Below, piece by piece: positions 8,431 to 16,322 of a stretch of 64,000 bases of DNA. The DNA comes from Roseimicrobium gellanilyticum. Lineage in GTDB: Bacteria > Verrucomicrobiota > Verrucomicrobiia > Verrucomicrobiales > Verrucomicrobiaceae. The notes below the pieces were generated by a model. That model saw only the letters and a list, made by a program, of their open reading frames with translations, was not told the DNA's origin and made no database searches. The stretch is from assembly GCF_003315205.1 (NCBI RefSeq), contig NZ_QNRR01000007.1:1-64000 (forward strand). Direction: 5' to 3'. Made by a program: the position numbers and the translations under genes. Within the stretch, counting starts at the first letter, position 1. The number at the start of each line of letters is the position of its first letter.

Positions 8431-10620
8431 ATGGAATCCCTGTACTCTGCCCAAACCACGGCAAACTCGCTGAACCGGTTTCACGAGACTTCAGCCAAGC
8501 TTCAGCGCTACAAGGTGCTGCTTCGCCGCCGGTGGTGGTTCCTGCTCCTGACTTCCTGTATCGCGGTGGTGTACGCGGCCATCACCGTAACCAGCAGCCC
8601 TCAAGAGTACATTGCGGTGGGCAAGCTGCACGTGGGTACCAAGATTGACGTTTCCGGCTCCTCTGGCGGGACCATGTCCAGCATGTTCCTCACGGACTTT
8701 TACGGTACGCAGATTGAGTTGCTGGAGAGCTCCAGCTTGAGGAACAAAGCCAAGGAACGAGTGGCCATGGCTCACCCGGAACTCAAAGAGATTGAGGTAG
8801 ATATCCAGGTGACCCAAACGAAAGGCTCTTCCATCTTGAACGTCACGGCGATCGGCACGGAAGAGAAATACACCCAGGCCTTGCTGAATGAGTTGCTGTC
8901 CGAGTACATCGCCTTCCGCAAAAAGATGATCGATGACTCCGTGGGCGGAACGGTGGGCAAGGTCATTCAGGAAGTGTTGGAGAAGCAGAAGGAAGTGGCG
9001 GCCGCCAAGCTGGCGTTGGAAAACTTCCTCAAGGCCAATGATGCCACCATGTTCGAGGGGAATTCCAACCGAGCTGGAGCCTATCTGGTGCAGCTTGAGA
9101 ACAGCCTGAACATGTATGAGACTGAAAAGCGGATCATGGAACGCATGGGATTGGACAACTACCTGCGCCAGCAGGATAAGCGGTCATCCACCATGCCGGC
9201 AATGTCGGGAGCTGTAGATGCTGCTCCGACCACCGTGCAGGGCAGCGGCAACTCTCTGCCCACTGCTCCAACAAGCTCCACTCCAACTGTGGGTAGTGGC
9301 ATTTCCCCCATGGAAGGACGCTACTTGGATGCACAGAATGAGCTCATGTTCATGGAGTCAAAGCGCCTGGACCTGCTCAAGACCTACCGGCCTGAGCACC
9401 CCTCCATTAAAGATGTGGATGAAGAAATTGCCGAGGTAAAATCGAAAGTGCTCATCTACAAAGCGCGGTGCGAGGAGGAAATGCAGGGGCGCATTGCAGG
9501 CCTCCAGACCAAAATCAGCGGTCTCAAGGAAGCCATCGCCGAGTGGACGGTGAAGGCGAAAGAGGCCAACGACAAGATTGTGACCTACAAGCAATTGGAC
9601 AGCGAGTACAAGCGCTTGGGTGAGGACCACGACTCTTGGAAAAAGAAACTGGCCGATCTCGACACCACCAGCATCACGCAGTCTGACCTCGTGGCCATTT
9701 TGGAGCTCGCCGGTCCGGCCATTGAAAAACGCCGTGAGTTGATTCTTCCCATCGCCCTGGCGCTGATTGCTGGTCTCGTGGCCGGTTCGGTCATTCTCCT
9801 GCTGTTCGACCGCTTGGACGATCGCATGAACACCTTCAGCGAGTTCCAGTCGCTGTTCCCGAACGAGTCCATCCTGGGGCAGATTCCCGAGCTGGCTGGA
9901 CGTGGTGACGTGGCTCTCATCCGCCCGAGCGATGATCGCCACCTGTATGCCGAGGCCTTCCGCAATTTGCGTTCTTCGATCCTGTTCAAGAACTGGACGG
10001 GTGGCAAGCCCCCCAAGGTGATTCTTGTGACCAGCGCCGTGCCGAACGAAGGCAAGACCACTTCCGTGGCGAATATGGCCATCACCATGGCACTCGGCGG
10101 AGCCCGTGTGTTGCTGGCAGACGCGGACTTGCGTCGTGGCGGGGTGAGTGAGCTTTTCAAGATCCCGGGCACACCCGGCTTCACGGAGGTGCTCAATGCC
10201 CAGATGCACTGGCGGGATGCAGTGCTCGAGAGCGGTACACGTGGACTGCACGTGCTTCCCCGAGGTGAGGCAGTGGACCAGGCTTCTGAGCTGTTCCTCA
10301 ATCCGATGACGGATGAAATCATTCGCGAGATGACTGAGGAGTACGACTACATCATCTTCGACAGCGCTCCCGTCCTCGTGGCGGATGACACGGCAAGCTT
10401 TGCTCCGAAGATGGATACGGTGCTCTTCGTGGTGCGCATGTCCTCCACCATGGCCCGTCTGTCCGCGAAGGCGCTGGACCTGCTCTACGATCGCCAGGTG
10501 AGTGTGGGGGGCATCATCCTGAACCGTGCCAGCACCAGCCTCAAGGAGTACACGTACTACAACTACGCCAGCTACTACTCCGTGGGCTCGAAGAAGGGGC
10601 ACGCGTCCCAATCCGCCTGA
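8431..10620 (+). CDS. Wzc-like chain-length determinant and tyrosine autokinase
   Basis: A 729-residue bacterial tyrosine kinase fused to a Wzz domain. An N-terminal cytoplasmic stretch is followed by TM1 (about 36-56), a periplasmic Wzz/GNVR-type region with long coiled coils, TM2 (about 437-459), and a C-terminal P-loop kinase: Walker A around NEGKTT (Lys542), A' motif LLADADLRRG, Walker B IIFDSAP (Asp644). The tail is Tyr-rich (YTYYNYASYY), the usual autophosphorylation cluster. It controls polymer length and export with the SLBB proteins upstream. A strong terminator follows, so the block ends here. No glycosyltransferases or Wzx/Wzy are adjacent. Confidence 0.92.
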   Translation: MESLYSAQTTANSLNRFHETSAKLQRYKVLLRRRWWFLLLTSCIAVVYAAITVTSSPQEYIAVGKLHVGTKIDVSGSSGGTMSSMFLTDFYGTQIELLESSSLRNKAKERVAMAHPELKEIEVDIQVTQTKGSSILNVTAIGTEEKYTQALLNELLSEYIAFRKKMIDDSVGGTVGKVIQEVLEKQKEVAAAKLALENFLKANDATMFEGNSNRAGAYLVQLENSLNMYETEKRIMERMGLDNYLRQQDKRSSTMPAMSGAVDAAPTTVQGSGNSLPTAPTSSTPTVGSGISPMEGRYLDAQNELMFMESKRLDLLKTYRPEHPSIKDVDEEIAEVKSKVLIYKARCEEEMQGRIAGLQTKISGLKEAIAEWTVKAKEANDKIVTYKQLDSEYKRLGEDHDSWKKKLADLDTTSITQSDLVAILELAGPAIEKRRELILPIALALIAGLVAGSVILLLFDRLDDRMNTFSEFQSLFPNESILGQIPELAGRGDVALIRPSDDRHLYAEAFRNLRSSILFKNWTGGKPPKVILVTSAVPNEGKTTSVANMAITMALGGARVLLADADLRRGGVSELFKIPGTPGFTEVLNAQMHWRDAVLESGTRGLHVLPRGEAVDQASELFLNPMTDEIIREMTEEYDYIIFDSAPVLVADDTASFAPKMDTVLFVVRMSSTMARLSAKALDLLYDRQVSVGGIILNRASTSLKEYTYYNYASYYSVGSKKGHASQSA

Positions 10621-10654
10621 GGAGGCAAGTCACGCCCTGGCTTCCCATTTGGAG

Positions 10655-10687
10655 ACCCGGTGATGCACATCACCGGGTTTTCCTTTT
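10655..10687 (+). terminator. Intrinsic terminator after the Wzc-like gene
   Basis: A GC-rich perfect stem (10655-10665 with 10668-10678; the innermost pairs open to form the loop) runs into TTTTCCTTTTT. It closes the exopolysaccharide export block. Confidence 0.85.
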
Positions 10688-10697
10688 TGGAGCGGCC

Positions 10698-11018
10698 TTA
10701 GCTTTGGTCCTTCCACCAATCAGCTCCGCGTTCCCAGGGCTGCCGCTTGGGGTCCTCTTCGGCGCTTCTTTCTGACTTTTGGGAGGACTCGGGACGCTGC
10801 ACGTGGCTGTGCGGCGCTTCATTTTCGGGTTCGGACAGGGTGTCGTGCTCTCTCTTCCGCAAGACCAGTGCGCCGCCGAGGAAACACACGGTGCAGAAGA
10901 CGAGCAGAGCGACGAGAGTCCACGCCGTGGCATCTGCGGCCGCAGCCTCGCTCTCGGTGAGAGTTGCCAGACCTTGCCACCATGTGGATGGCTTGAGGGG
11001 TGTGCCCGGCAGGTTCAT
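10698..11018 (-). CDS. Small single-pass membrane protein, unknown
   Basis: A 106-residue protein with an N-terminal soluble stretch containing a Trp pair, one transmembrane helix (TLVALLVFCTVCFLGGALVL, about residues 34-53) followed by RKRE, which suggests the C terminus is cytoplasmic. The C-terminal half is highly charged, ending in WWKDQS. It starts eight bases after the stop of the acetyltransferase gene and is probably in the same transcript. No family was recognised. Confidence 0.6.
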   Translation of the reverse strand: MNLPGTPLKPSTWWQGLATLTESEAAAADATAWTLVALLVFCTVCFLGGALVLRKREHDTLSEPENEAPHSHVQRPESSQKSERSAEEDPKRQPWERGADWWKDQS

Positions 11019-11026
11019 GGACGTTT

Positions 11027-11524
11027 TCAGGTATTGTTTTCGAGAAACACCAGGCGCATCGGAATCATATGGGAGAACACAAATCCGTGCTTCTGGAAGA
11101 AGCGCTGGCTCTCAGCGCTGATCTTATCGGTGAGCAGCGTGATACGCTTGAAATTCTTTTCGCGGGCGAACTCAATGGCGCGCTTCAGGAGGCGCGATCC
11201 GTAGCCCTGACCGCGGTGCATGGGATGTACTATCACGTCCTCCATGAGGACCACGAATCCGCCTTCCGCGGTACTGATGGTGAAGAGCAGGTTCACCATG
11301 CCGATGACAAAGTGATCATTGCGCAGGACAAAGATGCGGCCGCGGCTGGGTTGCTCCAAAATGAGGCGCAGTCCGTGTTCCTGTTTGCTCCGATTTGGCG
11401 TGAAATCCTCCTCCTCACCCAAGAGGGCCATCACGAGATCTGTAAGCTGCGGCAGATCTTCTAGTGTGGCTGGCTCTATGCGGGGATCTGAGGTGATGGA
11501 TTCGATAACCATGTGCCCCAGCAT
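11027..11524 (-). CDS. GNAT family N-acetyltransferase
   Basis: A 165-residue GNAT acetyltransferase. The acetyl-CoA pyrophosphate-binding motif A is clear (VHPMHRGQGYGSRLL, around residues 99-113), preceded by the beta-4 strand GFVVLMEDVIV. The substrate cannot be told from sequence. An in-frame ATG five codons in (11512) is an alternative start. Likely co-transcribed with the small membrane protein downstream. Confidence 0.85.
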   Translation of the reverse strand: MLGHMVIESITSDPRIEPATLEDLPQLTDLVMALLGEEEDFTPNRSKQEHGLRLILEQPSRGRIFVLRNDHFVIGMVNLLFTISTAEGGFVVLMEDVIVHPMHRGQGYGSRLLKRAIEFAREKNFKRITLLTDKISAESQRFFQKHGFVFSHMIPMRLVFLENNT

Positions 11525-11807
11525 ACTCCAAGCCAGCCAAACTCAAAATTCAAACCCTGAAACTTGCGGCCAGCAGGCATCTTGTCCAACTGCCTGCCGA
11601 TGTGGCTGCGGCATGGGCGGAACTCCAGGGAAACAAGGGGTTGAGCCAGGAGGCTCCAGATGCGTTGTTCCTAGACGGGAGCTGGGGCGCTGACAGGTGC
11701 CACTTCCAGTTTGACATTTGTACCCCACCCAGTAGTATGCCCGCCCCTTCCATCCAGCCGAGCCGCGTGGATGGATTCCAGCACCCCTTTCACCTCCCCG
11801 CGAGAAT
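11525..11807. other. Divergent intergenic region upstream of rpmH
   Basis: It lies between the acetyltransferase start and rpmH. Apart from the promoter candidate at 11711-11738, several short GC-rich inverted repeats occur. I see no DnaA boxes and no recognisable SRP or 6S RNA core. Confidence 0.45.
11711..11738 (+). promoter_or_regulatory. Likely sigma-70-type promoter for rpmH-rnpA-yidD
   Basis: A consensus -35 box TTGACA (11711-11716) is followed after 16 bases by TAGTAT (11733-11738, four of six matches to the -10 consensus). It lies about 65-70 bases before the rpmH start, as expected for a ribosomal protein promoter. Confidence 0.5.
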
Positions 11808-12023
11808 ATGCCCAAACGCACCTACCAACCCTCCAAGCGCACCCGCAAGCAGCAGTTCGGCTTTCGCGCCCGCATGAAAACCGAAAAGGGGCAGGACATC
11901 CTGCGCCGCCGCCGCAAGGCTGGTCGCTGGCGTCTCCTTCCGAAGGGTGTGGAAGTTCCCTTCAAGCGGCATACCCGCCAGCATACTCCCAAGGGCACCG
12001 CGCAGGCCCGGCCCACCTATTGA
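11808..12023 (+). CDS. rpmH: 50S ribosomal protein L34
   Basis: A 71-residue, very basic protein with the typical L34 N terminus ([11 protein letters not shown]) and the [18 protein letters not shown] core. It is longer than the usual 44-50 residues because of a C-terminal extension (about residues 46-71, [14 protein letters not shown] onward). It is followed at 14 bases by rnpA, the classical bacterial order. Confidence 0.95.
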   Translation: MPKRTYQPSKRTRKQQFGFRARMKTEKGQDILRRRRKAGRWRLLPKGVEVPFKRHTRQHTPKGTAQARPTY

Positions 12024-12037
12024 GGCTGCGTGCCACC

Positions 12038-12406
12038 ATGCGACTTCCCGCCGCGCGTCGCCTTCGCTCATCTTCTGAGTTTGCCCGCGTGCGGGCTGAG
12101 GGCACAAGTGTTTCTGGGAAGTTCGTGATTGTGAATGTGTTACGCCATCCTGAGGGTGGCTTGTGGCGCTCCGGCGTCATCACCTCACGGAAGGTCGGCG
12201 GAGCGGTGCAGCGTAATCTTGCCCGCCGCCGCCTCCGCGAAATCATCCGCCAGGCCGGCATTCAGGACGGTGTCTGGGTGGTCACTGTGGCTCGCTGGCG
12301 CATTCTTGAGGCCAGCTTTGAGGAATTGAAGCAGGACTGGATGCGTGCCGCCCGGCGCGCCCGTATCCTCCTCCAGCAAGAGGCAGCAGTCCCCGGCACG
12401 CCATGA
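12038..12406 (+). CDS. rnpA: Ribonuclease P protein component
   Basis: A 122-residue RnpA. It has the N-terminal [10 protein letters not shown] helix and the conserved RNR-type motif in the form [13 protein letters not shown], which contacts RNase P RNA during 5' maturation of tRNA precursors. The start at 12038 matches the family length. Its stop overlaps the yidD start by four bases. Confidence 0.93.
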   Translation: MRLPAARRLRSSSEFARVRAEGTSVSGKFVIVNVLRHPEGGLWRSGVITSRKVGGAVQRNLARRRLREIIRQAGIQDGVWVVTVARWRILEASFEELKQDWMRAARRARILLQQEAAVPGTP

Positions 12407-12738
12407 AATTCCTCATCCGGATCGCCATCCGCTTCTACAAGCGCTTCATCTCCCCGGTCATCCATTTTGCCGCGGGACCTATGGGTGGCTGCCGGTACAC
12501 TCCCACCTGCTCGATGTATTTTCTCGAGGCCGTGGAAACTCACGGCGTCCTGCGTGGAAGCTGGATGGGCATCAAGCGCATCTGCCGCTGCAATCCCTGG
12601 GGCGGGACCGGGCATGACCCCGTCCCCCCTTCGCGTGACAAGAATGACCCCGGAGCGAATTGCGATTGCCACCGCTCATCTTCGGAGCACCAGTCTCCTC
12701 CCCGCCATGATAGCGGCCTGATGCGCAAACCTGCCTGA
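12403..12738 (+). CDS. yidD: YidD, membrane protein insertion efficiency factor
   Basis: A 111-residue protein of the YidD (UPF0161) family: amphipathic N terminus ([10 protein letters not shown]), Cys-containing core ([14 protein letters not shown]) and [18 protein letters not shown]. It helps YidC insert inner-membrane proteins. The C-terminal 30 residues (after DPVP) are a hydrophilic extension beyond the usual length. The ATG overlaps the rnpA stop. Confidence 0.92.
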   Translation: MKFLIRIAIRFYKRFISPVIHFAAGPMGGCRYTPTCSMYFLEAVETHGVLRGSWMGIKRICRCNPWGGTGHDPVPPSRDKNDPGANCDCHRSSSEHQSPPRHDSGLMRKPA

Positions 12739-12794
12739 CAGACCGATAACTGCGACAATTTTTCCTGCACCCATTTTCCTTCCCGAATCCTGAC

Positions 12795-14666
12795 ATGGAC
12801 AAAAAGACCTGGATCGTCGTGAGCCTTTGCATCGTGGGCATGATCGTCAATGCCTTCTATCTGACTCCCAAGCCTCAACCGCAGTCGCAGACTCCGGCGG
12901 CCGAGTCCGCTCAAACCACTCCCGCTGCCCCTGCGGCCCTCACGCCTCAAAGTCCCACGGCCACGGCGCCCGACGGTCAGGCCACAGCTGCTCCTGCGCA
13001 GACTGAAGCGGTGGAAACTGTCGAGCTTACCAGCACCAATGCGCGGTACGAATTCTCCAGCAAGGGTGCCGGCATCAAGAAGGCCTATCTTCTGGACACC
13101 AAGGACAAGGTCGTGCTCAACAAATGGGGCAAGGCTCCCATTGGCGCCCTGAGCACCGCCTCCAGGAGCTATGATGATCTCAACTACAAGGTCGTCGAGA
13201 AAAGCGACAAGCATGTGGTCTTTGAGGCCATCTCGGCTGAGAAGGTATTGATTCGCAAGGAATACCGCTTTTCCACGGGACCCGCAGTGAGCGACCACCT
13301 CCTTGACATGAAGATCACTCTGACCAACCAGAGCGGGGCGAAGATGAGCCGCGACAGTTGGTTCCTCTACACCGGCTCCTCCTCTGAGCTGCGTCCTGAT
13401 GAAATCGAGCGCCCCGCCTTCATCTGGAACGATGCCGGCGATGCTCATGCCATCCACACCAGCCACTTCCGTGACGGCCCGAACTGGCTGGGCTGGGGCG
13501 GTGCCATCGTGCTTGAGGAGAAGTCTCTCCCGCGCACCCGCTGGGCGGGCGTGATGAGCCGATTCTACACCACGGTGATCACCAACAAGGAGGATCAGCC
13601 CTCCCGCATCTGGATGGAGCGCTTCCTCATTGACCATTCCAAGGACGAATTCGCCAAGAACAGCAAGGCTGCCACGGACCATGCCATCCACGGCGGCATG
13701 AGCCTGCCCCCGGTGGAACTGGAAGCTGGCGCGGCGAAGACCTTGGAGTTCCGCATTTACACCGGACCGAAGATCTATCGTGACCTTGCCGCGATTGACG
13801 CGGCGGATGGCAATCATGAACGCCAGCTCAAGCAGGTGATGTTCTACGGCAACTGGTTCGGCTGGGTGAGCCGCCTGCTGGTGTCCGCATTGCGGATATT
13901 CCACGATTGGACCGGCAACTGGGGCGTGGCCATCATCATGCTGACAGTGGCCGTGCGCAGCCTTCTGTGGCCGCTGCAAGCGCGCTCCAACGCGCAGATG
14001 AAAAAGATGGGCAAGCTCTCCCCCCTGATGAAGGAGATGCAGGAGAAGTACAAGGATGACCCGCAGAGGATGAATCAGGAGATGATGAAGATGTACCGCG
14101 AGTACGGGGTGAATCCCGTCGGCGGATGTCTTCCGCTGCTGGTGCAGTTTCCCATTTTCATCGGCTTCTACACCGCGCTGAAGAGTGCGACCGAACTGCG
14201 TGGCCAGCCCTTCATCTGGTGGGTGCAGGACCTTTCGCTGCCCGACACGGTGGCTACGCTCAACCTGTTCATCTACCATCTGGACATCAATCCGCTGCCG
14301 CTGCTCATGGGTTTGACCATGTTCCTGCAGATGAAGCTGACGCCGCAGCCGGCCACGGTGGACAAGATGCAACAGCGCATCTTCATGCTGATGCCCTTCA
14401 TGTTCCTGTTCTTCTGCTACACCTTCGCCTCCGCGCTGGCGCTGTACTGGACCTTCACGAACATCTTCATGATCATCCAGGCCCAGCTCACGCGCATTTG
14501 GCAGAAAGAGCCGGTGCTGGAAAAAAAAACGGTGATTGACACCAAGCCCGCGTCTGTGTCATCCATGTCGCCTTACGCCTCGGGCAACAAGCAGAAGAAG
14601 GACAAGCCCAGGACGCTGCGCCCCGGTGGTGGCGGTAGCAAATCGACCCGCAAGCCCAATACATGA
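12795..14666 (+). CDS. yidC: Membrane protein insertase YidC
   Basis: A 623-residue YidC of the long Gram-negative type: TM1 (residues about 5-23), an Ala/Pro/Gln/Thr-rich linker, a large periplasmic beta-sandwich domain (about 75-340), then the conserved C-terminal insertase core with the hydrophilic-groove arginine in TVAVRSLLWPL, the cytoplasmic helical hairpin (KEMQEKYKDDPQRMNQE) and VGGCLPLLVQFPIFIGFY. The basic C-terminal tail (KKDKPRTLRPGG) probably binds ribosomes. Its last four bases overlap the start of the KH/R3H gene. Confidence 0.95.
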   Translation: MDKKTWIVVSLCIVGMIVNAFYLTPKPQPQSQTPAAESAQTTPAAPAALTPQSPTATAPDGQATAAPAQTEAVETVELTSTNARYEFSSKGAGIKKAYLLDTKDKVVLNKWGKAPIGALSTASRSYDDLNYKVVEKSDKHVVFEAISAEKVLIRKEYRFSTGPAVSDHLLDMKITLTNQSGAKMSRDSWFLYTGSSSELRPDEIERPAFIWNDAGDAHAIHTSHFRDGPNWLGWGGAIVLEEKSLPRTRWAGVMSRFYTTVITNKEDQPSRIWMERFLIDHSKDEFAKNSKAATDHAIHGGMSLPPVELEAGAAKTLEFRIYTGPKIYRDLAAIDAADGNHERQLKQVMFYGNWFGWVSRLLVSALRIFHDWTGNWGVAIIMLTVAVRSLLWPLQARSNAQMKKMGKLSPLMKEMQEKYKDDPQRMNQEMMKMYREYGVNPVGGCLPLLVQFPIFIGFYTALKSATELRGQPFIWWVQDLSLPDTVATLNLFIYHLDINPLPLLMGLTMFLQMKLTPQPATVDKMQQRIFMLMPFMFLFFCYTFASALALYWTFTNIFMIIQAQLTRIWQKEPVLEKKTVIDTKPASVSSMSPYASGNKQKKDKPRTLRPGGGGSKSTRKPNT

Positions 14667-15157
14667 CCCCGCTGGAACATTCTCGCAAGATTCTCGACAC
14701 CATGCTGGGGTACCTCGGCTTTGTCGTGAAGATTGAAGAGGATGACGGCCCGGACGGTCCCACGCTGCAGATTCTCACGGAAGAGCCGGACGCCCTCATT
14801 GGGCGCCGCGGAGAGGTGCTGGATGACATCCAGTACCTCGTGAACCGCATTCTGCAGCGTCGTGAGCCCAAAGCGCCCCGCATTCGTGTGGATGTGGAGT
14901 ACTTCCGCACGATGCGAGAGGACAACATGCTGGAGAAGGTCAAGCAGCAGGCTGAGCGTGTCCGGGCGACCGGGCATGCCATTGCCCTCAATCCCATGAA
15001 CAGCTACTACCGCCGGCTGGTGCACAATCTCTTCGTGGACGATCCGGACATCATCAGTGAAAGCGCCCAGGGGGACGGCCGCTTCAAGCGCATCACTCTG
15101 AAGAAACGGGGCAGTGCGGGACAGGGGGCTGTGCCGGCGGCTGGGGAGGCCACCTGA
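14663..15157 (+). CDS. khpB: KH/R3H RNA-binding protein (Jag/KhpB family)
   Basis: A 164-residue protein with a KH domain containing the GRRGEVLDDIQYL loop (about residues 48-60) and an R3H domain (NPMNSYYRRLVHNLF, with downstream R-x3-H spacing). The short N terminus lacks the Jag-N domain of Firmicutes. It is an RNA-binding regulator often encoded directly after yidC; here the genes overlap by four bases. Confidence 0.88.
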   Translation: MTPLEHSRKILDTMLGYLGFVVKIEEDDGPDGPTLQILTEEPDALIGRRGEVLDDIQYLVNRILQRREPKAPRIRVDVEYFRTMREDNMLEKVKQQAERVRATGHAIALNPMNSYYRRLVHNLFVDDPDIISESAQGDGRFKRITLKKRGSAGQGAVPAAGEAT

Positions 15158-15382
15158 GGCAGCCCCCCAAAGGGATTTCCGAGAAGAGGCCGGACCAACG
15201 GGAGGCCACACCTTGTGCTTGCGTTCCGGCCTGTTTGTGCTTATCTCTCAGGCTCCCCGCACGACGGTGCGCGGGTAATTCAGATACCAAACCATCCTCG
15301 ATTCATGGCCGCCATCGTCTCCATGCCCCTCTCTACTCAAGCTGCCAGCAGGGGCGCTTTCGGCGGTCTGCCAGTCCAAGCT

Positions 15383-15601
15383 ATGAGATCCGAACTCGTT
15401 GAAAAAGCCGCTCAGGTCGTCCCGGAACTTCCCGTGTTGATCAACATGGTCTCCAAGCGCGTGAAGCAGCTGACCTTGGGCCGCCCTGCGCTCATCGACA
15501 AGAAGCCGGGCATGCGGGAGGCGGATGTCGCCCTCCTGGAAATCATTGAAGGCAAGATCAAGGTGGAACGTCCGGAGGACGAATTCCTCAACCAGGACTA
15601 A
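15383..15601 (+). CDS. rpoZ: RNA polymerase omega subunit, short form
   Basis: A 72-residue protein with an omega-like core: VLINMVSKRVKQL, LGRPALI, and EADVALLEIIEGKI, corresponding to the conserved N-terminal helices that wrap the beta-prime C terminus. The start at 15383 (MRSELVEKA) gives the expected length; an upstream in-frame extension to 15215 reads as non-coding. Omega proteins are short and variable, so the call is good but not certain. Confidence 0.75.
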   Translation: MRSELVEKAAQVVPELPVLINMVSKRVKQLTLGRPALIDKKPGMREADVALLEIIEGKIKVERPEDEFLNQD

Positions 15602-15721
15602 GCCGCGGCACCTCGCCGCGGAAGATATCGAAGGATGATCGCGGAGGCCCACGCCTTCGCGATGCGCTATAGTGAAAACAGGATGCCTTGCTGAGGAGGG
15701 CATTCGACCGGGTATGCCGTC

Positions 15722-16183
15722 ATGAGTGAAATCGCCACCAACCGCAAAGCGCACCGGGATTACCACATCTTGGAGAAGGTGGAGGCGGGCATGGAATTGA
15801 AGGGCACGGAAGTGAAGTCCGTGCGCCTCGGGCACATCAATATCGGCGATGCCTTTGCCCGTGTGGAGCGAGGCCAGTGCTTCCTCTATGGGTGCGACAT
15901 CCAGCCCTATGTGAAAGCCAGCCATGAGCAGCACGAGGCCCGCCGCACGCGTCGACTGTTGCTTCACAAAAATGAAATCATGCGCCTGTGGGCGGCCAGC
16001 CAGCAGAAGGGCCAGTCCCTCGTGGCTCTGCGCGCCTATTGGAAGAACCGTCGTGTGAAAATCGAAATCGGTGTCGGCAAGGGCAAGACGAAGGGCGACC
16101 AGCGTCAGGACCTCAAGAAGAAGGCCGAGATGCGCGAGGCCCAACGCGAGTTGGCACGCTTCAACGATCGCGGCAAGAAGTAG
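15722..16183 (+). CDS. smpB: SsrA-binding protein SmpB
   Basis: A 153-residue SmpB with the family signatures: NRKAHRDYHILEKVEAG, GTEVKSVRLGHINIGDAF, and the basic C-terminal tail (KKKAEMREAQRE...NDRGKK) that mimics mRNA in the decoding channel. It binds tmRNA and delivers it to stalled ribosomes. No tmRNA gene was found in the window. Confidence 0.96.
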   Translation: MSEIATNRKAHRDYHILEKVEAGMELKGTEVKSVRLGHINIGDAFARVERGQCFLYGCDIQPYVKASHEQHEARRTRRLLLHKNEIMRLWAASQQKGQSLVALRAYWKNRRVKIEIGVGKGKTKGDQRQDLKKKAEMREAQRELARFNDRGKK

Positions 16184-16322
16184 GCCGGAAAGCTCGGAAT
16201 TGCGGGCCGGAGGCGGGGCGTTTTGCCTGATGGCGCCGTTATTTCGATTTCATTGACCGCCGTAGCAAGGGCCTTACCTTTGGTGTCGTTTTTGTCCGCT
16301 CACTCCGCGCGACCACGCCCCC

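Noticed and set aside
11525-12406. Possible origin of replication near rpmH-rnpA
   Set aside because: The gene order is often near oriC, but no DnaA boxes (TTATCCACA-like) or AT-rich unwinding region were found, and dnaA/dnaN are absent.
12540-14372. A 610-codon open frame antisense to yidC, and similar long antisense frames opposite the Wzc-like gene (9358-10611) and the DUF1592 gene (17049-18908)
   Set aside because: These are shadows created by GC-rich codon bias. They have His/Leu/Arg/Gln-biased composition, no motifs, and lie fully opposite well-supported genes.
15602-15721. Terminator after rpoZ
   Set aside because: CCGCGG repeats near 15603-15620 can pair, but the stem is short and no T-tract follows.
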